Origin: VXYL01 sp965199945
GTDB lineage: Bacteria > Pseudomonadota > Gammaproteobacteria > Pseudomonadales > Azotimanducaceae
Assembly (NCBI GenBank): GCA_965199945.1
Contig: OZ241354.1
Location: forward strand, 868,001-932,000
Direction of reading: 5' to 3'
Length of the DNA stretch: 64,000 bases
The translations under genes and the position numbers were made by a program. This document shows positions 51,653 through 61,600 of the stretch, in pieces (position 1 is the stretch's first letter; every line of letters starts with the position of its first letter). Below the pieces are notes generated by a model. It did no database searches and had not been told where the DNA came from. It saw nothing but the letters and a program-made list of their open reading frames with translations.

Positions 51653-52705
51653 CTAGGCCAGCAGCGCATCGACCAGCGGCGCTACACCGTGGCGCAGGGG
51701 GTCGCAGGCGGGCAACGCGAATCGCTGCGCCGTGCGCGCCGCCAAGGCGCGGGCGTCTTCCTCGGCAAGCGCCGCGGTGTTGAGCGCGATGCCCGTGCAG
51801 CGGATGCCGGGATTGGTCAGCTGGCCAAGCGCCGTGGTCTGCGCGATGACATCGGCGACGTCGGCGATGGGCGCGGCGACGTTGCGCATGGTGCTTCGCG
51901 TGGGCTCGTGGCAGACCACGAAGGCGTCCGGCTGCGTACCGTGGAGCAGCGCCAGGCTCACGCCGGCGAAGGAGGGATGGAACAGCGATCCTTGGCCTTC
52001 GACGACGTCCCAATGGTCGTCGTCGTTGTCCGGCGAGAGCGCCTCGGCAGCGCCGGATGCGAAATCCGACACCACCGCGTCGATGGCAACGCCGGCGCCG
52101 CTGATGAGAATGCCGGTCTGCCCGGTGGCGCGGAAGTCGGCCTTCGCGTCGCGCTCCTCCAGCGCCCGGTGAATGGCGAGCGCCGCGTACTTCTTGCCCA
52201 CGGCGCAGTCCGTGCCGACGGTGAGCAGCCGCTTGCCGCGGCGCTTGCGGCCAGTGCCGGTGCGCAGACCGCTCGGCGCACGCCGCACGTCGATGAGCCG
52301 CCTTCCCGAACGCGCCGCCGCCTCGGCAACCGCCGGCAAGCTGCCGAGCGGCGTATGCATGCCGCTCGCCACGTCCAAGCCTTCCTCCAGCGCCTGCACC
52401 AGCGTCGCCTGCCAAGTCTCCGGCAGCCGCCCCCCGGGATTGACCGCCCCTACAACCAGCGTCCGCGCGCCACGTTTCGCCGCCTCTCGCACGGACCGTT
52501 CCGACACCCCGAGATCGGCGCCGCAACCACGCAGCCGGCACTGGCCGAGAACACGCTCCGGCCGCCAATCGACGATGCCCTGGCCAGTCTTGGCCGCGAG
52601 CGCATCCTTGGCGTCGCCGAGAAAGATCAGATACGGCGCGTCGATCCTGCGCACGGGCGAGGGCTTCCCACTCTCGGTCCAAGCCGCACCAAGGTTCGAC
52701 GACAT
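51653..52705 (-). CDS. dgcN: DgcN-like N-acetyltransferase (DUF1611)
   Basis: DUF1611 protein, about 335-350 residues, with a P-loop-containing C-terminal half (LLTVGTDCAVGKKYAALAIH) and the conserved GILISGAGVAIDAVVSDFA and VEGQGSLFHPSFAGVSLALL. In Pseudoalteromonas DgcN transfers an acetyl group to D-Glu, after which DgcA racemises the product, so this pair points to use of D-glutamate. The true start may be the GTG at 52654 (MRRIDAPYLIFLGDA), which matches the usual N-terminus; ATG 52705 adds 17 residues. The 280 bases upstream, before the nuclease gene, hold nothing recognisable. Confidence 0.82.
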   Translation of the reverse strand: MSSNLGAAWTESGKPSPVRRIDAPYLIFLGDAKDALAAKTGQGIVDWRPERVLGQCRLRGCGADLGVSERSVREAAKRGARTLVVGAVNPGGRLPETWQATLVQALEEGLDVASGMHTPLGSLPAVAEAAARSGRRLIDVRRAPSGLRTGTGRKRRGKRLLTVGTDCAVGKKYAALAIHRALEERDAKADFRATGQTGILISGAGVAIDAVVSDFASGAAEALSPDNDDDHWDVVEGQGSLFHPSFAGVSLALLHGTQPDAFVVCHEPTRSTMRNVAAPIADVADVIAQTTALGQLTNPGIRCTGIALNTAALAEEDARALAARTAQRFALPACDPLRHGVAPLVDALLA

Positions 52706-52985
52706 CCATCGACCATACCACCGCCGAGGCGCCACAGAGCGCTTGGAGGGCCCTGGCAGGGCAATGGCATTTTGGCCGTGGTGCCAAACGGTCCATGAAG
52801 GCCTGAGTGCTGTCGCCGGGGACGTTTCCGTCGCCGTGCAAACCGGGCTTGGCGTCCGCCCCGTGGCGATGCTCGCCCAGACCTTGGGGCGATGTCTGCA
52901 ATCTCTGTGCGACTTCCGCCCGGCGCGGCATCGCCGCCGAATGAAAGGCGCACAGTGGGCGCGATCAAGCCCAGAAGCGCCCGAC

Positions 52986-54035
52986 ATGCAGCCCAGCGAC
53001 CCGCCCTACAAGGTGCTGTTCCAGGACCCGGGCCTCTTCGAGGAGGCCGTGCGCCTGGTCGCCCCCGAACTCGCCGACATGCTCGACTTCGAGACCGCCA
53101 CCTCCCTCGACAAGGAACACCTCACCGCGCTCGACCGCGTCCGCGTGCAGGACAAGCTCCGCCGCGTCGAGTTCAAGAAGGGCAGGCTCGCGAACGGCCG
53201 CCGGCGCTACCTTCTGGTGCTGCTTGAATTCCAGGCTGGCCACGACGCGGACATGGCGTGGCGAATGCGCGACTACCTCCACCAAGTGGAGTCCGCCCTG
53301 CGCGAGAGCGGCACGGTTCGCGCCGAGGGCGGCGTGCCGCCCATGCTCTCCATCGTCGTCCACAACGGCGACCGGCCGTGGCGAGCGGAGACGGAGTTCG
53401 CCGGGCCGCTGACCGGCGACGGAGCAGCGCTGGCGGTGCGGACGTATGCTACGGTGGACTTGCAGGTGCTGGCGCGGGGCCCCGACGGCGAAGGCCGGGA
53501 ACTGGTGCCGGACAGCCGCCTGGCGACGCTGGCGGAGCTGGAGTCGTCGCCGGCCGAATCGCTGCCCAGGCTGCTGCTGGCGGCGTTCGAGCGCCACGAC
53601 GGCCCGGAGTCGGCAACGCTGCGGCGCGGACTGCACCTGCGCGTGAAGGCCGCGCTTGCCCGCCACGGCCGGGCCGAAGGACTGCCGCCGCTGGAAGAAT
53701 GGGAGCGGATGCTCGCGGCAAGAAGAGGAGAGGACATGACGGCGATGTTGGACGCAACGCTGGCGCGTTGGGAAGAAGCGAAGGTGGCCGAAGGCGTGGA
53801 ACGCGGGCTGGCCGAGGGCGTGGCGCAAGGACGTGTCGCTTTGCTCCGCCGACTGGCGGCGCGACGGTTCGGCGTTGACGTCGCCAGGCAGGCAGGGGCG
53901 CTCTTGGCCGACGTGACGGACGTTGCGCGCTTGGACGCGGCCGGCGAGTGGCTGCTCGAGTGCGACACGGGCGACGCGCTGCTGGCGCGGCTTCGGGCGG
54001 GCCGAGACGGAGCGGGCAACGGGGTGCCCGGCTAA
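52986..54035 (+). CDS. Rpn-family PD-(D/E)XK nuclease, intact
   Basis: 349 residues. The N-terminal nuclease domain starts MQPSDPPYKVLFQDPGLFEE and carries the core LDRVRVQDKLRRVEF (Asp) and LLVLLEFQAGHD (ExQ motif); the C-terminal tail has the Gly/Ala helical pattern GVERGLAEGVAQGRVALLRR. Such proteins (RpnA-type, transposase_31) are Mg-dependent DNA endonucleases that promote recombination. They are usually multicopy and not bracketed by inverted repeats; none are seen here. Start ATG 52986 with AGAAG upstream; ATG 52941 is also in frame. A broken relative is at 21388-23965. Confidence 0.83.
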   Translation: MQPSDPPYKVLFQDPGLFEEAVRLVAPELADMLDFETATSLDKEHLTALDRVRVQDKLRRVEFKKGRLANGRRRYLLVLLEFQAGHDADMAWRMRDYLHQVESALRESGTVRAEGGVPPMLSIVVHNGDRPWRAETEFAGPLTGDGAALAVRTYATVDLQVLARGPDGEGRELVPDSRLATLAELESSPAESLPRLLLAAFERHDGPESATLRRGLHLRVKAALARHGRAEGLPPLEEWERMLAARRGEDMTAMLDATLARWEEAKVAEGVERGLAEGVAQGRVALLRRLAARRFGVDVARQAGALLADVTDVARLDAAGEWLLECDTGDALLARLRAGRDGAGNGVPG

Positions 54036-54092
54036 TCCACCGACGGGGAGGACGGGGGGAACTGGAAGCGCCTTGCGCTTGCCGGCAGCGCC

Positions 54093-54872
54093 TTAGCGTC
54101 CCTTCCACACCGGCTCGCGTTTCTCCGCGAAGGCGCGGGCGCCTTCGCGCTGGTCTTCGCTGTCGTACAAGCGGTCCACCGTGGGCAGCTGGCGTTTGCC
54201 GATGCGGCTCAGGGCGTCCTGGGCGCGCATGTTCTCGGCCTCGCGGACGGCTTCCTTGATGGCGGCGAACACGAGGGGCGGGCCGTGGGCCAGCGCACGC
54301 GCCAGTTCCCAGGCGCGGGGCAGCAGGTCGTCCGCCGGCAGCACCTCGTTCACGATGCCCCAGCGTTGCGCTTCGGCGGCGTCCATCCAGCGTCCGGTGA
54401 GCAGCACTTCCATGGCGACGTGGTAGGGCATTCGCTTCGGCAGCTTCACGGTCGCGGCATCGGCCAAGGTGCCGGCGCGAATCTCCGGCAGCGCGAAGGT
54501 CGCTTCGGTCGCGGCCAGGATCAGGTCGCAGGAGAGGGCGAGTTCCCAGCCGCCGCCGACCGCCATGCCGTTGACGGCGGCGATCAAGGGCTTGTTCATG
54601 TCCGGCAGTTCCTGAATGCCGCCGAAGCCGCCGACGCCGTAGTCGCCGTCCACCGCATCGCCAGCCGCGGCCGCCTTCAAATCCCAGCCGGCGCAGAAGA
54701 AGCGCCGCCCGGCGCCGGTGACGATGGCCACGCGCAGCGTCGGATCGTCGCGGAACGCCTTGAAGGCCGCCCCCATCTCGCGGCTCGTCGCCAAGTCGAT
54801 GGCGTTGGCCTTGGGGCGATCCAGCGTCACCTCCAGTACGGCGTCCTCGCGCCGCGTGCGAATGGCCGTCAT
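54093..54872 (-). CDS. Enoyl-CoA hydratase/isomerase family (carnitinyl-CoA dehydratase-like)
   Basis: Crotonase-fold enzyme of 259 residues. The oxyanion-hole segments are FFCAGWDLKAAAAGD and NGMAVGGGWELALSCD, and the second acidic position lies in FALPEIRAGTLAD. The overall sequence resembles CaiD (carnitinyl-CoA dehydratase) more than fatty acid FadB-type hydratases, though the substrate cannot be settled. It is the last of three genes (acyl-CoA dehydrogenase, CoA ligase, hydratase) and overlaps the ligase stop (ATGA), so they form one acyl-CoA degradation unit. Confidence 0.86.
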   Translation of the reverse strand: MTAIRTRREDAVLEVTLDRPKANAIDLATSREMGAAFKAFRDDPTLRVAIVTGAGRRFFCAGWDLKAAAAGDAVDGDYGVGGFGGIQELPDMNKPLIAAVNGMAVGGGWELALSCDLILAATEATFALPEIRAGTLADAATVKLPKRMPYHVAMEVLLTGRWMDAAEAQRWGIVNEVLPADDLLPRAWELARALAHGPPLVFAAIKEAVREAENMRAQDALSRIGKRQLPTVDRLYDSEDQREGARAFAEKREPVWKGR

Positions 54873-57004
54873 CGTGCGTCCCTCGGAAGCTGGCGATTGG
54901 AGGCGCGGCTCTCCCGAATGTGCAGCAAGGCATCCAGGGCCACTGCCCCTTGGCCTTCCGGCGCGACCGCCAGCGGATTCACGTCCAGCTCGTCGAGCGT
55001 GGCGCGATTGTCCTCGGCGAAATGCGCGATGGCGAGAATCGCCTTCACGGCGGCGTCCACGTCCGCTTTGGGATGCCCGCGATAGCCTTGCAGCAGCGGC
55101 CAGCAACGCAGGCCGGCCAGCGCTTGGCGGACAGCCGCCTCGGTGGTTGGCAGCAGCAGCGTGGCGGTGTCGCGGAGCAACTCCACCAGCGTGCCGCCGG
55201 AACCGATGGTGAGCATCATCCCAAGCGTCGGTTCGCGTCTGGCGCCGACGATCAGTTCGCACACCGAAGCGTTGTGATGGCGCTCGACGAGCAAACCGTC
55301 GCCGAGCAGGAGCAATTGCTCCGCGGCGGCTGCAATCTGCTCCCGTCCGCGCAGGTCGAGGCGCACGGCGCCGCGCTCGCTCTTGTGGGCGATGCCAAGC
55401 GCCTTCGCCGCGACGCGCCCGCCCAGCGTCTCGGCGATCGCCAGCGCGTCCTCGACACAGTGCGCAACGCCGCCTGCCGGAACGCAGACCTCGTATTCGG
55501 CGAGCCGCGCCTTTGCCTCGGCTTCGTCGAGCAGCACCGGCGCGGCTTGGGCCTGCTCGCAGCGCAGCGTCGGTTCCGGCGCCGGTGCCTGCCAAGCGCG
55601 GCCAATCGCCGCCCCGTGGGCAATCGCCGCCAGCGCGTCCCGAAGACCGCCGAGCGGCGCGATCTGCCGCGCCGTCATCTGCTCGGCGTACGCCTCCGGC
55701 AGGTTCTCGCCCAAGGTCGCCGCCACCACGCCCTTCGCTGATGCGCTCTCAACCGCCCGCTCGAACGCGGCCAGCGTGGTGTGCCACTCGGCGTCGTCGC
55801 AACGGTCGCCGCGAGGGAAGTCGAGCACCAGCATCAAGGCGTCGAAAGGCGTCCTGCCGCGCGCTTCGGTTTGCTCGGCGTCGAGTGGCGCGTTGGCGAA
55901 CGCGGAGAAGGTGTCGTAGAGGGCGTCGGCGTCGCCCCAGGCGAAGGTGTGGTAGTCGAGGGGATTGGCGACCGCCACCAGCTCGTGTACGGCAGCGCTC
56001 ACCGCCGATGCGTGACCCGGCGCAAGCCGCGGCAACGCGACGCCAGCGTCCTGTGCGGCGTCCGCCAGCAAGCTCGCTTCGCCGCCGGAACAGCACATGG
56101 CGCCGAGCCGCGCGCCGCCGAGCGCCCCGTGGACGTGCAGCAGCTTCAACGTCTCCAGGAATTCCGCCAAGTCCGTGGCGCGGGCGATGCCGAGCCGCCG
56201 CAGCAGGGCGTCCGCGCCGACGTCCGATCCGGCGATCGATGCCGTGTGGCTGAGCGCGGCGGCTTGCGCAAGCGTGGAGCGGCCGGTCTTCAAGGCGACG
56301 ATCGGCGTGCGTTTGCGCCGCGCCTCATGCGCCAGCGCCTCCAGCTGCGCGATGGAGTCGAAACCCTCGATGTGCAGTCCAAGGGCGCTCACGCGGTCGT
56401 CGTCCAGCAAGGCGCTGGCGAGCGCCGAAACGCCGAGCTGCGCCTGGTTGCCGGCGGTGGCGATGTAGGCCAGCGGCAGTCCGCGTCGCTGCATGGTCAT
56501 GCTGATGGCGATGTTCGAGGACTGCGTGACGATGCCCACGCCGCGGGCGTTCGCGCCGAGGCGGCGTCCGCCGTGCTGATCCGGCCACAGCGGTGCGCCG
56601 TCGAGGAAGTTGACGAGGCCATAGCAGTTGGGGCCGACGATGGGCATGTCGCCGGCCGCTTCCAAGAGGCGCTTCTCCAGCGCCTCGCCATCGCCCGCTT
56701 CGCGGAAGCCCGAGGCGTAGCAGACGGCACCCCCTGCGCCGAGTTCCGCGAGCTTTGCCACGGCACCGACGGTGGCGTGGCGGTTGACGCCCACGAACGC
56801 GGCGTCGGGAACGCCGGGCAGGTCGTCCAGCGACGCGAAGGCGCGGCGGCCTTCCACCACCTTGCGCTGCGGGTGAACCGGCCACACCTCGCCGTCGAAG
56901 CCGAGGCGGTCGCACTGTTCCGCGACGCGCCGCGCCGCCAATCCGCCGACGACGGCAATGCGCCGGGGCCGCAACAAACGCCGCAGCTTGCCGGGCGGAA
57001 CCAT
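54869..57004 (-). CDS. ADP-forming acyl-CoA synthetase (acetate--CoA ligase family)
   Basis: 711 residues in the ACD/Acs single-chain layout: an N-terminal CoA-binding Rossmann domain, the ligase-CoA domain with phospho-histidine in SHTASIAGSD (about 255), and a C-terminal ATP-grasp domain (about 490-700; EAEAKARLAEYEVCVP, KALGIAHKSERGAVRLDL, LDELDVNPLAV). It converts an organic acid, ATP and CoA to acyl-CoA, ADP and phosphate, or runs backward. Between an acyl-CoA dehydrogenase and a hydratase it probably activates the pathway's acid. Start ATG 57004, 3 bases after the dehydrogenase stop. Confidence 0.88.
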   Translation of the reverse strand: MVPPGKLRRLLRPRRIAVVGGLAARRVAEQCDRLGFDGEVWPVHPQRKVVEGRRAFASLDDLPGVPDAAFVGVNRHATVGAVAKLAELGAGGAVCYASGFREAGDGEALEKRLLEAAGDMPIVGPNCYGLVNFLDGAPLWPDQHGGRRLGANARGVGIVTQSSNIAISMTMQRRGLPLAYIATAGNQAQLGVSALASALLDDDRVSALGLHIEGFDSIAQLEALAHEARRKRTPIVALKTGRSTLAQAAALSHTASIAGSDVGADALLRRLGIARATDLAEFLETLKLLHVHGALGGARLGAMCCSGGEASLLADAAQDAGVALPRLAPGHASAVSAAVHELVAVANPLDYHTFAWGDADALYDTFSAFANAPLDAEQTEARGRTPFDALMLVLDFPRGDRCDDAEWHTTLAAFERAVESASAKGVVAATLGENLPEAYAEQMTARQIAPLGGLRDALAAIAHGAAIGRAWQAPAPEPTLRCEQAQAAPVLLDEAEAKARLAEYEVCVPAGGVAHCVEDALAIAETLGGRVAAKALGIAHKSERGAVRLDLRGREQIAAAAEQLLLLGDGLLVERHHNASVCELIVGARREPTLGMMLTIGSGGTLVELLRDTATLLLPTTEAAVRQALAGLRCWPLLQGYRGHPKADVDAAVKAILAIAHFAEDNRATLDELDVNPLAVAPEGQGAVALDALLHIRESRASNRQLPRDAR

Positions 57005-57007
57005 GTC

Positions 57008-58168
57008 TCAAGCGCCGAGCGGCCGCAGCAGTTCGCGGCCGATGATGTGGCGTTGGATTTCGGAGGTGCCGTCCCAGATGCGCTCCACGCGCGCATCGCG
57101 CCACAGCCGTGCCAACGGCAGATCGCTCATCAATCCCATGCCGCCGTGGATCTGCACCGCTTCGTCCGTCACCCGGGCGAGCATTTCGGAGGCGTAGAGC
57201 TTCGCCGAGGCGATCTCGCGGTTGGCGGCGAGGCCCTGGTCGAGGCGCCATGCGGCGGCGAGGGTCAGCCAGTCCGCGGCGTCGATCTCCGTGGCCATGT
57301 CCGCCAGCTTGAAGGAGACGCCCTGGAACCTGCCGATGGGCTGCCCGAACTGCTGGCGCTCCGCGGCCTGGGCGAGGGCGAGATCGAAGGCGCGCCGCGC
57401 CCGCCCGACGCACATGGCGGCAACGGTGAGGCGGGTGCCGTAGAGCCACTCGTTGGCGAGGTCGAAGCCCTTGTGGACGTCGCCGAGAACCTGCGCCGCC
57501 GGCAGGCGGCAGTCGTCGAAGGCGAGGATGCAGTTGTGGTAGCCACGGTGGGAGACGCAGTCGTAGCCGTGGCGGATCTCGAAGCCCGGCGTGCCCCGAT
57601 CCACCAGAAAGCAGGTGATGCGCTTCTTCGCCCCTTGCGCGGTCTGCTCCTCGCCGCTCGCCGCGAAGACGATCACGAAGTCGGCGATGTCCGCGTGGGA
57701 GATGAAGTGCTTGGTGCCGCCCAGCACCCAGTCGTCGCCCTGCCGCCGTGCCAGGCATTCCATGCCGCGCACGTCCGAACCGGCGTTGGGTTCGGTCATG
57801 GCCAGCGCGTCCATGCGCTCGCCGCGCGCCGCCGGCAGCAGGTAGCGTTCGCGCTGCTCTTCGTTGCACGCCAGCAGAATGCCGGACGGCCGCCCCCAGT
57901 AGACGCTGAGCGCCATCGACGCGCGCCCCAGTTCACGCTCCAGCAGGGTGAAGGTGAGGTGGTCCAGCCCACCGCCACCGGCCTCCTCCGGCAGGTTGGG
58001 GGCGTAGAAGCCGAGCTCGATCACCTTCCGCTTGATGTCCGCGCCGACTTCCTCGGCCACCTGCCCGCTGCGTTCCACGGCGTCTTCGAGCGGATACAGC
58101 TCGCGCTCGACGAAGCCGCGCACGGTATCCACCACCAGCTTCTGTTCGGCGGTCAGCTCGAAATCCAT
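57008..58168 (-). CDS. Acyl-CoA dehydrogenase
   Basis: Flavoprotein of 386 residues in the ACAD fold: N-terminal helices, MTEPNAGSDVRG, the middle beta domain with WVLGGTKHFISHADIADFVIVF, and the C-terminal helical domain with VQIHGGMGLMSDLPLARLWRDA, ERIWDGTSEIQ. The catalytic glutamate common at the IHGG-distal site is not at the MCAD position, which fits CaiA/isobutyryl-like subgroups. The start has a clear ribosome binding site (AGGAGGTCG). It heads the three-gene acyl-CoA operon. Confidence 0.9.
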   Translation of the reverse strand: MDFELTAEQKLVVDTVRGFVERELYPLEDAVERSGQVAEEVGADIKRKVIELGFYAPNLPEEAGGGGLDHLTFTLLERELGRASMALSVYWGRPSGILLACNEEQRERYLLPAARGERMDALAMTEPNAGSDVRGMECLARRQGDDWVLGGTKHFISHADIADFVIVFAASGEEQTAQGAKKRITCFLVDRGTPGFEIRHGYDCVSHRGYHNCILAFDDCRLPAAQVLGDVHKGFDLANEWLYGTRLTVAAMCVGRARRAFDLALAQAAERQQFGQPIGRFQGVSFKLADMATEIDAADWLTLAAAWRLDQGLAANREIASAKLYASEMLARVTDEAVQIHGGMGLMSDLPLARLWRDARVERIWDGTSEIQRHIIGRELLRPLGA

Positions 58169-58698
58169 GCGCGACCTCCTTCGACGGCGAGCGCCAAGCG
58201 AACGGTACGCCAATCGAACCCGCCGCGGCTAGCGCGACCAATGATGAGCGCAAGTGTTGAGGGTCGGCCGCTCAAGGAGGCTTGCAGCGTGATCGAACAG
58301 ACCGGCAAGCGAGCACGCTTCGCGCGCGTGCGCTTCGACGACATGCCGTCGCGCTTCGCTTGGATGCGCGGGCGGGTCATTCTCGCGCGCGGGTTGGAAT
58401 AGTTGCGTGGGCCCGTATTCCTTACCGGCGCCTACGCCGTGCGCCACGGCCATTGCCGTTCCCTTTGAGTTCCTGCCTTTCCGTAGTGACTGCGCCTGTT
58501 CGAGCAGACCGTCGACTGCAAGTGTTCGCTCCCCCGGTTGGCGAAGCGCGGGCCAGCCGGTTGCGACTAGGGTTCCTAAACAGCCCCATATAATCAACCT
58601 CACAAGTTCGTTTTATCTGGGTGTTTTGGTGGGGTGTATCGCCGAGGGCGAGGCGGGCAAGTGGCTTTGACCGTCGCCCGCGAGGTCGTGGACCCGGC
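58169..58698. other. 530-base intergenic region, one weak small ORF
   Basis: No family-level gene. On the plus strand a 37-codon frame (58289-58402, GTG start) has a strong ribosome binding site (AAGGAGG, 8 bases upstream) and would encode an Arg-rich peptide (MIEQTGKRARFARVRF...), so a small protein cannot be dismissed. A -10-like TATAAT at 58589-58594 has no -35 at proper spacing and leads into the 3' end of a convergent gene. A hairpin GCCGTG/CACGGC lies at 58436-58450. It may hold the promoter of the acyl-CoA operon on the minus strand near 58170-58260, but I see no clear boxes. Confidence 0.4.
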
Positions 58699-61600
58699 TT
58701 AGCCATCGTCTCCGGGTGCGGGTTGATCGAGCGGGCGCCAGCGGATGGCGTCTGCGACCACCACGTCGCCGTCGGTGCGGTCCGTTACCACCAGCGCGAC
58801 GTTCGTGGATTGCAGGTCGAAGTCGCCGATGTGGTTCCAGCCTTCCTCGGCGATGCTGCCGTCGAACTCCAAGGGCGTTCGCGTCTCGCTGGCCGGTGTT
58901 TCGGCTGCCGTGTTCTCCAGCAACGCCATCTCGTAGCGGCCGAGCTTGTGCGTGGCGCGGGCCCATCGGATCAACATGCCCACGCTGCCTTCGAGCTCCG
59001 CGACTTCGGCGCCCGGCAGGTGGTAGTCCAGGCGCCAGCGGCCGGCGTGGGGCAGTTGGGCAGCGAAAGTGGCCGAGCGGTGGCCGTCTCCAGGCGCCGA
59101 CCATGTGGCCGTGCGCGCGTACCGGCCCCAGCTGCCGTCCGTCTCCTGGCGGCTCCAGGTCGGCTGCCGCGCCCACAGCCGCAAGCCGCGCGGCGCCGCC
59201 TCGTCGTCAAGCGAGAATCCGTCCGCCAAATCGTCCACCACGATGTCCGCCGTCTGCGGCGGACGCCACGCGCTCGGGCGCGCGCCTTGCAGCGGTTCGG
59301 CGTCGATCTGGCGTTCCGCGTCGATGACCGGCGCCGGCAGCACGATGCCGTTGCCGTTGCGCGAGAGGTAGGTGTCGAGACTCGCCTTCTGCGGCGGAAA
59401 GCTGGTCACTTCGCCGATCTCGACGCAGGCGTGCGGCGCCACGGCGTGGCTCTCGAAGGAGCAGAATTGGATGATTTCGCTTCCTCCGCAGCGAAGAGCC
59501 ACGAGGCCCGAAACTGGTTCCGCATTGCAGACGTCCAGCCGCAGCTGGTAGCGCGGGCCGTCTGCGCCGTCTTCGAGCCGATAGGCCGAGAGCGGCGATG
59601 CGACGAATCCCGGCAACGCGGCGGTCTTCCACCACGCGCCCACCACCGAATCGAGGGGCGCGCCAGCGGCTTCGGCGACAGCGCGAAGGTCGTCGAGCGT
59701 GTAGACGCCACCGTTGTGACGTCGCAGCAGTTCCCGAATCACGTCGACTTCGCCATCGCCGGGCCAGCCGACGCCAAGCGTCCGGGCCACCATCCGGCCC
59801 TTGAAGTTCAGCATCTCCACGGCCCGCTTGGCGTCCTGGGCGAAGTCCAACGCGCCGAGCGTGTTGGTCAAGAACTCTTCGGAGACGGCCACGCGGTTGG
59901 CCGCGGCCTTGAGCTCGTGGTCCACCGCGGTGCCGTGGCCCATCATGCGGTGCAGCGCCTCCACTGCCGCGCCATCGCTGCCTGCGGCGTCGTAGTGGTG
60001 GGCGGAGAAGAAGCTCGGCCAATAGCCGCCCAAGATGGACTGCGCGAGTTCGTCCATCAGGAAGTTGAGCATCGTCGCGTGTTCCCCAGCCGCGCTGGTT
60101 CGGAAGCGCATCGCGCTTCGCCACAGGGCGATGGTCGGGTCGCCGCCGCTGAAGTCGTCGCGCATGAAGAACATCACCATGTGGACTGGCGGCATCGTCA
60201 TGCGCATGGACGGCAGCCCGTATTCGCGCAACAGGGCGATGCCCGGCAGCGCCAACGCGGTGTCCAGCCGCCACCCGCCGCCGAAGCCGCGCAACCGCCC
60301 CGGTACCTCCACGACGCTGAAGCGCTCGTGGGGATAGCCCAGTCCACGTCTCTTCGCGTGCGCAAGCGGCATGTCCAAGTGCAGGTTCCGGATCTGCTGT
60401 GCATCGGGTTGGCCTTGGCGGAAGAACTCGGCATTGCGCTGATGCCCGGGATGCAGCAGCAGTTCCATCTCCACGCCGGCGACGGTTGCCGCGTAGCGCT
60501 CGAAGCGGCCGGCGACGAGGCCCGTCAGCGGCGTCGCCGACTCGGTTCGGAATCGAAGGCGTTTGCCTTCGGTCGGCGATTCCTCTTGCTCGCGAACACC
60601 CGGCGCGACTGCCTGCCAATCCGCCGGCAGATCAAGGCGCAAGTCCAGATCGTGAAAGTCCGGCGCGCGTTCGAGATTCGGTCCCGGCATCGGCAGCCAC
60701 CTGAGCGCCGGCAGCAACACCGCGTAGTCTTCGGAGAACACCATCGGTTCGGCGCCAAGAATGCGGTAGTGGCTCCCCGCCACGCCGAGTGCGAGCGGAT
60801 CGACCACGCTGTCCAGATACGCGAAGCCGGCATCCGGCATGCCGCTTGCCTCCACGCGCAATGTGGCTTCCGTCCGGGCGAGCGAACTTGGCACCGCAAC
60901 GCGGAGCAATCCGTCTTCGTGCCGATAGGACACGTCCTCTTCATCCAATTCCACGCTCTGCACCTGCATTCCGGGGTTGAGCGAAAGCACCAGTTGCGAC
61001 TCGGCAGAAAGGCGCAATGTGAGCGAAGCGTCCACGTGCAGCGCCGTGGCAGGTTCGATGGCGACCTCCGCTTCCAGCCGCAAGAGGTCCGCCGTCGGGG
61101 CGTTTCGCTGTGCAACGTGGGCGTCGCGCCACGCTTGCCGTTCGCGTTCGGCGGCGACGACCGACTGCCCCAGGACGGCAACGCCGCTGACGCCCGCGGC
61201 GATCAAGGCGAGTCCGCCGAACAAAGTCCGTGCCTTCGGTGCGTTGTCGGCTCTTGCGCAGCCGAGAGCACCCAGCGCGACGAGGCCCAAGGCAAGCAGC
61301 ACCTGCGCACTGCGCAGCACGGCACTGTCCACGGTGAGGAAGCGCGGCGCCATGTCCGAGGCGAATCCGTCGAAGCCGGAGAACACGGAAATCGCCGGCA
61401 ACAAGCGCAGCGGCGCATGCAGCAGCAGCCAGCCGTAGCCGCCAAGAAACGCCAGCCCAACCACGGCAACCGCCAACCGATTGCGCACCACCGCCGCCAG
61501 CAGCAACACAATGGCGCCCCACAGCACCAACGCTGGCGGCGCGTCCACGAACAGGAACGCGGCCAGAGACCACGGCTCCAGCGGGCCCAGCCAGCCGTCC

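Noticed and set aside
58567..58594. CTAGGGTTCC resembling the start of a ykkC (guanidine) riboswitch, followed by TATAAT
   Set aside because: The rest of the riboswitch consensus (CTGGTCCGAGAG-like) is absent, and nothing related to guanidine is downstream. The -10 has no -35 at proper distance.
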